A stretch of DNA of 64,000 bases, from the NCBI GenBank assembly GCA_014549065.1, contig JACDOX010000007.1, positions 11,205,648-11,269,647 of the forward strand, read 5' to 3'. Source of the stretch: Cardinalis cardinalis (taxonomy: Eukaryota > Chordata > Aves > Passeriformes > Cardinalidae). Shown piece after piece: positions 60,001 to 64,000 of this stretch. Position numbers and translations under genes: made by a program. The stretch's first letter is position 1, and the number at the start of each line of letters is the position of its first letter. The notes below the pieces were generated by a model. That model did no database searches. It saw only the letters and a list, made by a program, of their open reading frames with translations, and was not told the DNA's origin.

Positions 60001-61849
60001 TGATTGATGTAATGCTGAATGGTGCTGGTGGCTGATTCATCACTCTTGGCTTGACCATTACACAACCTAATGAGTAAAAGGGAGGTACTACTGGCTAGGA
60101 ACAAAAAGCCAACAAGGGTAGAAATATGGAAGGGAAGAAAAGGGAATCTCATAGCCATCATATGGACACAGAGCATGGAAAGAAGAGTCACTAAGTTTTT
60201 TGCCAAATTTAAGAAGTGTTTGATTTTCTGATGCTGATTCATTCAGCGAGACACAGATTTTGAAAACAGAATGTATAAACACTGCATGGGAGAAATTAGC
60301 TGAGAAGCAACATCTTAATATAGAGTGCAGGAGTGCAAGGAACACTTCTGACAGTGGAGGAGCCTGGGCTCCTACACAGTCATTCCCAAAGAATGTTAAA
60401 AATATTTGTGGGAGAGAATAAGCTTGTGAAATCGATTTTCTGAGCTGCTGTCTGCTTATTTAAAACAAAAATGATCTTACAGCAGTTCTATGTGTTTCCC
60501 TTTCATATCAGTGTTATGCTTATCTTATAAACACATGTTTGGTATGTAATGTAAGTTTAAAATATCCATTATAAAACTCAATGCAAAGAGAATGTGGCTT
60601 GGATGCTTGCTGGCATGCAGAGAGATATCCTGTCTTATTCTTTTTTGTACTGCGACACAGTTGTAGCATTATAGATATCTAGGGCTTTGAAGGATCTATT
60701 GTAAGCAGGTCAAAGACTTCTAGAATTTGGCTTTGGCAATATTAGATCACAAAAACTGAGGAATGAGTCCCACAAACTTTCATTGAACAATGGAAGAAAT
60801 TGGTTTTCCTGTTTTGGAGTTGAAATTAAATTAGCATTAATAACACTCTGCATACTTATTCTTTCAATCAGAAAAAAATATCTTAACTATTATCATGTCT
60901 ATAGAAAAATGCATTCAAAACACAGATTAGATACTGAATAGTCACTACTGTGTGCTGCTTGTGCAGGCAAAGAGAAGAGTGTGCCTTGCACAAGGTCCTG
61001 ATGTCCATGGTGGAGTTTGCTGAGACAGGAATGCTGTCTCCTGACCAGCAACTCACCTCCCCAGGGACCTGGGGAGTCCAGGACTAACTATGGCACCAGT
61101 GTTCCACTGGGCAGTTTTGCACATGGGAAAAGAGCATTCCCACAGCAAGTGGTAACATGTGTAGCAGCCAGTTCTAGTGCCACCACTACAGGACTGTTGA
61201 TGGAGTGTGGGAGTGCAGGCTGTGTAACTGGGGGCTGGGAACAGCTGAGCCTGAACTTGGAGTCCAAATTACAGCCTAGCAAGAGTTTAAGGCTGGCACA
61301 AAGACTCAGAAGTGGGAAGACAGTAGCTTGTCATAAGAAAGAGGACAGAAAGAATGGGCAGAAAACCCTCTGCCCNTTTGCCCCTAGACCTAGTTTCAGG
61401 AGGTCATGGTCATTCTTATGCTGGTGTGTTAGCAGGTACCTGTCAGCCATCCCCCCAGCAAGAGTCCAAACTTTCTTCAGGCTCCTTCTTCTAAAGTATG
61501 ACAATGTTCTGTTGCTCTCAAGTATTCTTTTGGTGTCTCATGGTGCTAAGTTCAGTGTTCTAATGTAGAAGGTCTTGCCTTGCTGAAGGCCATCTGGGTG
61601 TCAGAATGCCAATGAAGAGTGGAACTCCTGCTTCTTACCTTTTTTTTAAAAAGACTGGGAAATCAGTACTTTCTTCATACTAATTAATAAAAATACTGTA
61701 ATCACTAGGAAAGGTAGAAGAATATTTAGGCTGTGAAATGAAGCGCTCAAAAACTGCAAAGTGTCATGATTAAGAGTTACACAGTGATTTGACTGGATCC
61801 TGTTACACATGTTAACAGATGAACATGTAACAAGCAATGTATTTTACAA
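54047..61849. other. Intergenic region left of INO80C
   Basis: No exon or mobile element was recognised other than the palindromes near 57.6 kb. GC-richer patches at 55.5-55.75 and 58.75-59.1 kb produce open frames of up to 184 codons on minus (58518-59072). The + frame of 183 codons at 61017-61568 ends just before the INO80C poly(A) region. None resembles a known protein. Confidence 0.65.
57629..57654. repeat. Perfect 26-bp palindrome without spacer
   Basis: catagaactagtg is followed immediately by its exact reverse complement, centred at 57641/57642. The symmetry stops sharply at both ends (c opposite c). A weaker palindrome, aactact-ac-agtagtt, lies 115 bp to the right, near 57766-57781. 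Confidence 0.95.
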
Positions 61850-62422
61850 GCAAGTTTAAGTCCAACTTTATTTATGTTGGCAGTTAATTAAATACAAAAA
61901 TTTGTGTCTTGATTTCCACAGTGCCACAGAATCCTGAAAAGTCATCACAGCAGCACTTGCTGGGTATTTTAGCTTCATTTTACAGATGGGACGACTTCAT
62001 AGCCAAGTGGCAAGCACATCTGGTAAGGCAGGTTTAGACATTTGGATATCTTGTTACCTTTTCCTTAAATGAAAAGACAGTGCCAGGGTAGTACATAAAA
62101 TATACAGGGTGGAGATGAAATCCTGTCTTTACAGAAATTAGTATAAATTATAGTACATGAGACATTTTAGTACAGATACATATCCTTACGGTCTAAGTTA
62201 TTCTGTTCACCAAACTAAATTGCTAACAAATTGGCAAACTAACAAATATCAGCATTTGTGAAAATTAAATCCATATGTTCTTCAAATGCCTGTATCATCA
62301 ACTACTTCCAGATGTAAAAATCCATGGGTAGTTTTAAAGAATCTCAGTCCCACGGTCAGTTTCCACCATGATACTCCAAATGAGCACTGTTCATAAGCAA
62401 TATACAAGAATATTTAGTCTGT
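61850..62422 (-). other. INO80C: INO80C 3' untranslated region
   Basis: The stretch from the INO80C stop codon to the first good poly(A) signal on the minus strand is about 570 nt, AT-rich and without a long open frame, as expected of a 3' UTR. The left boundary is inferred from the AATAAA at 61867-61872 and is uncertain by about 15 nt. It contains a short segment at about 61975-61990 resembling the 3' core of MIR SINEs on the + strand. Confidence 0.75.
61867..61872 (-). terminator. INO80C polyadenylation signal AATAAA
   Basis: A canonical AATAAA on the minus strand (TTTATT on +) lies 550 nt after the INO80C stop. The sequence just beyond it (about 61800-61845 read on minus) is rich in TG and TTG steps, like a downstream GU-rich element. 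Cleavage would be expected about 10-30 nt further, near 61840-61857. No closer AATAAA was seen in the UTR. Confidence 0.75.
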
Positions 62423-62554
62423 TCAGGAAACAATACTTGTTGCTTTCCTTAGAGCCAGGTATCCTGTAACCACATCTGAAGGGAGCATCCGAATATAGGC
62501 AAATTCTTCAATAGTACTAAATCTTAGCTTGCTCTGTGGATCTGTGTAATTTGC
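62423..62554 (-). CDS. INO80C: INO80C, last coding exon (C-terminal part of the YL1-C domain)
   Basis: This minus-strand exon encodes the final 43 residues of INO80 complex subunit C (Ies6 homologue). INO80C is a nuclear subunit of the INO80 ATP-dependent chromatin remodeller and partners the actin-related protein module. The exon follows an acceptor ending CTTTTTCAG and reads ANYTDPQSKLRFSTIEEF, continues through LPSDVVTGYLALRKATS and ends at TGA (62423-62425). This matches the vertebrate INO80C C-terminus almost residue for residue, and the YL1-C domain is the family signature. As I remember the human protein, three positions differ: Ala for Ser after EEF, Met for Arg before LPSD, and Ser for Pro at the very end. 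The exon starts in phase 0. Upstream exons, including the RTWKNLKQIL-containing part, are not visible up to 64000, so only the 3' end of the gene is here. No frameshift or stop breaks the exon, so it looks functional. Confidence 0.96.
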   Translation of the reverse strand, partial: ANYTDPQSKLRFSTIEEFAYIRMLPSDVVTGYLALRKATSIVS

Positions 62555-64000
62555 CTGAAAAAGGAACAATGGTAGAGATATGATTCAAATAAAATTTCTA
62601 ACCATAATAGCAAAATAAGTATCTTAATTATATGACCACAAAGCAGTGAGTTTCTCTTCCTAGTAACAGCACTGCTGTTCTACCATGCGGCCATAAGTCT
62701 GTCTTTTTTTTCTTTCTTCTCATGTGAGGACTTATGAGAAGTTAACAGACCCCCTATAAAATCAAATTAGAAATGCATTAAACATAACAGAGGGCTGAAG
62801 TAAGCTTCCTATAAAACACAGTGCAAAAGAAATTCCTCAACTCTCTAAACTCACCCTAGCAACTCTGCGCCTTGGGCAGTCTCTCTGAAGGCAGCTCTCC
62901 AAAGAGTCAGGCTGTTGCCAATAAATTACCCACAAAGAGGCTGAATTATGGGTGCTCTGATAGCTTTGGACTGCCTTTGGACTGCTGCATACAACTTAGC
63001 TTTTAATTTACTTTAAAGTGGCTGTTAAAGCTAGGGAGTCTCAGCTTATGGTTCTGTGACTGAACTGATAAGAGATTTGAACCCAGCATTGTGGTCTGCT
63101 CCAGATGCCTGCTTTCAGGATAGCAGCCTGGCCAGCTCACCCTGGGCTACGCTTGTATCCTCTGCTATATTTGGACCCTGGGTGCCTGGGAGCAGCGCCA
63201 GTTTCCTTCTATCCTCTCCCCTTCCTTGTTGCTACAGAAACCCGGAGCTCGGCTGAGCTCAGGGGTAGGCCAGGAGGCTGCACTGGGGGGAGGCAGGCAT
63301 CAGGGCATTACCTCTCCACATTCAGCCTCCAGGACAATCCCTGCCTCTCCAGCATTGGATTACCAAGTGCCTGCCAAGGCTCCAAAAGTGTCTTCTGTGC
63401 CTTTCTTTAGCACAAGATGGTGGCAGGCTGCAAGGCACAGGCAGTTGAGATCCCTCAAGACATTGATACTAAAAATAGGAAAGGCCAGAGGGAGCTGGAG
63501 TAGTCCCCCATGCCACACAGTTATAGTGCAGAGCTCTCTACATTTTTATGTTGGAAAGCACCTGTTGACCATGGTAACAATCCAGCCAATCATTTGGTCT
63601 GATATGACTAAGAAAATTTGGTGTTATTTGTAGCTTTGTTTTCTTTACAAAGAAATGCTGCCAGGTTAATTAAATGTAGTCAGCTAACAGTTCAAGCCAT
63701 CAATTAAGTTTCAAACAAATGCCAAAGTTAGAACATTAGGAGGTATAAATTTATACAACAAATATAAATTTACTTTTATTTCACTCTTTACATCTGGCCT
63801 CATGTAAGAAAAAGCTAAGCAATTAGACTGCTTTTCAAATGTGCATAATTCTGTAATAGAGTAACCAAGCAATATCTGNAATTTGTATTGTGCACTGATC
63901 TAGGTTAAAAATATTATGGCAGCTCTTGACTGTTCTGGTATTACGTATTGGGCTGTCCTGTTTGTAGACACTCATGTATCATAACCAGCCATTCGTGCCA
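62555..64000 (-). other. INO80C: INO80C intron (partial)
   Basis: This is the sequence upstream of the last INO80C exon on the minus strand, running off the window edge, so the last intron is at least 1.45 kb. It opens with the acceptor CTTTTTCAG. It contains a pyrimidine tract near 62702-62722 (+ strand) and a more GC-rich patch at 63100-63420. I looked for the preceding exon in all minus frames and did not find it. The + strand open frames at 63105-63633 in the GC-rich patch have no recognisable family signature. Confidence 0.8.

Noticed and set aside
61017..61568. 183-codon + frame next to the INO80C 3' end
   Set aside because: Composition is not protein-like and there is no family signature or promoter. 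It is probably chance.
1..61849. MAPRE2 exons expected from mammalian synteny
   Set aside because: I searched by eye for the calponin-homology and EB1-like motifs and the C-terminal EEY end and found none. Only a computed search can exclude them fully.
1..64000. tRNA, rRNA, snRNA genes and CRISPR arrays
   Set aside because: No cloverleaf with A/B boxes, no rRNA-like sequence and no regularly spaced repeat array was seen.

Overview
The window looks like a piece of bird chromosome, most likely from a songbird. Three things point that way. It carries several 5'-truncated CR1 LINE 3' ends, all on the + strand, with the tails typical of avian CR1 (ATTCTATGATTCT-like or ATTCT-repeat). It carries an avian-type ERV long terminal repeat of about 1.06 kb on the minus strand. 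It also carries an unmistakable vertebrate coding exon near the right end. Nothing bacterial, phage-like or CRISPR-like is present. Well over 100 isolated single Ns are scattered through the sequence, which suggests masked variant or low-quality positions in a draft consensus.

The one gene identified with confidence is INO80C, the YL1-C-domain subunit of the INO80 chromatin-remodelling complex. Its last coding exon (43 codons plus stop) is on the minus strand at 62423-62554. It is preceded by a good splice acceptor and followed by a 3' UTR of about 570 nt with an AATAAA at 61867-61872. The right-hand 1.45 kb is INO80C intron, and the remaining exons lie beyond the window.

The left 61.8 kb is intergenic or deep-intronic DNA in which no known protein exon could be recognised. 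Its landmarks are: CR1 copies at about 6.3-7.0, 11.95-12.3, 35.5-35.95, 43.0-43.2, 43.69-43.77 and 47.9-48.1 kb; a solo LTR at 10.52-11.58 kb; a second LTR-like segment with CCAAT and TATA boxes at 28.1-28.46 kb; and an old MIR-like SINE relic near 22.7 kb. There are also several small tandem repeats, a TA/TG microsatellite at 26.43 kb, and a dense cluster of AT-rich palindromes at 53.5 kb.

The most interesting unexplained feature is a sharply bounded, CpG-dense island at about 50.85-51.2 kb with an internal GC-rich minisatellite and an Sp1-like box. It looks like a promoter without a recognised gene. A short ORF with a strong Kozak context lies about 250 bp downstream of it on the + strand. 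A second speculative item is a set of open frames with plausible splice sites and downstream poly(A) signals on the minus strand at 17.3-19.3 kb. I did not find a new multi-gene biological system.
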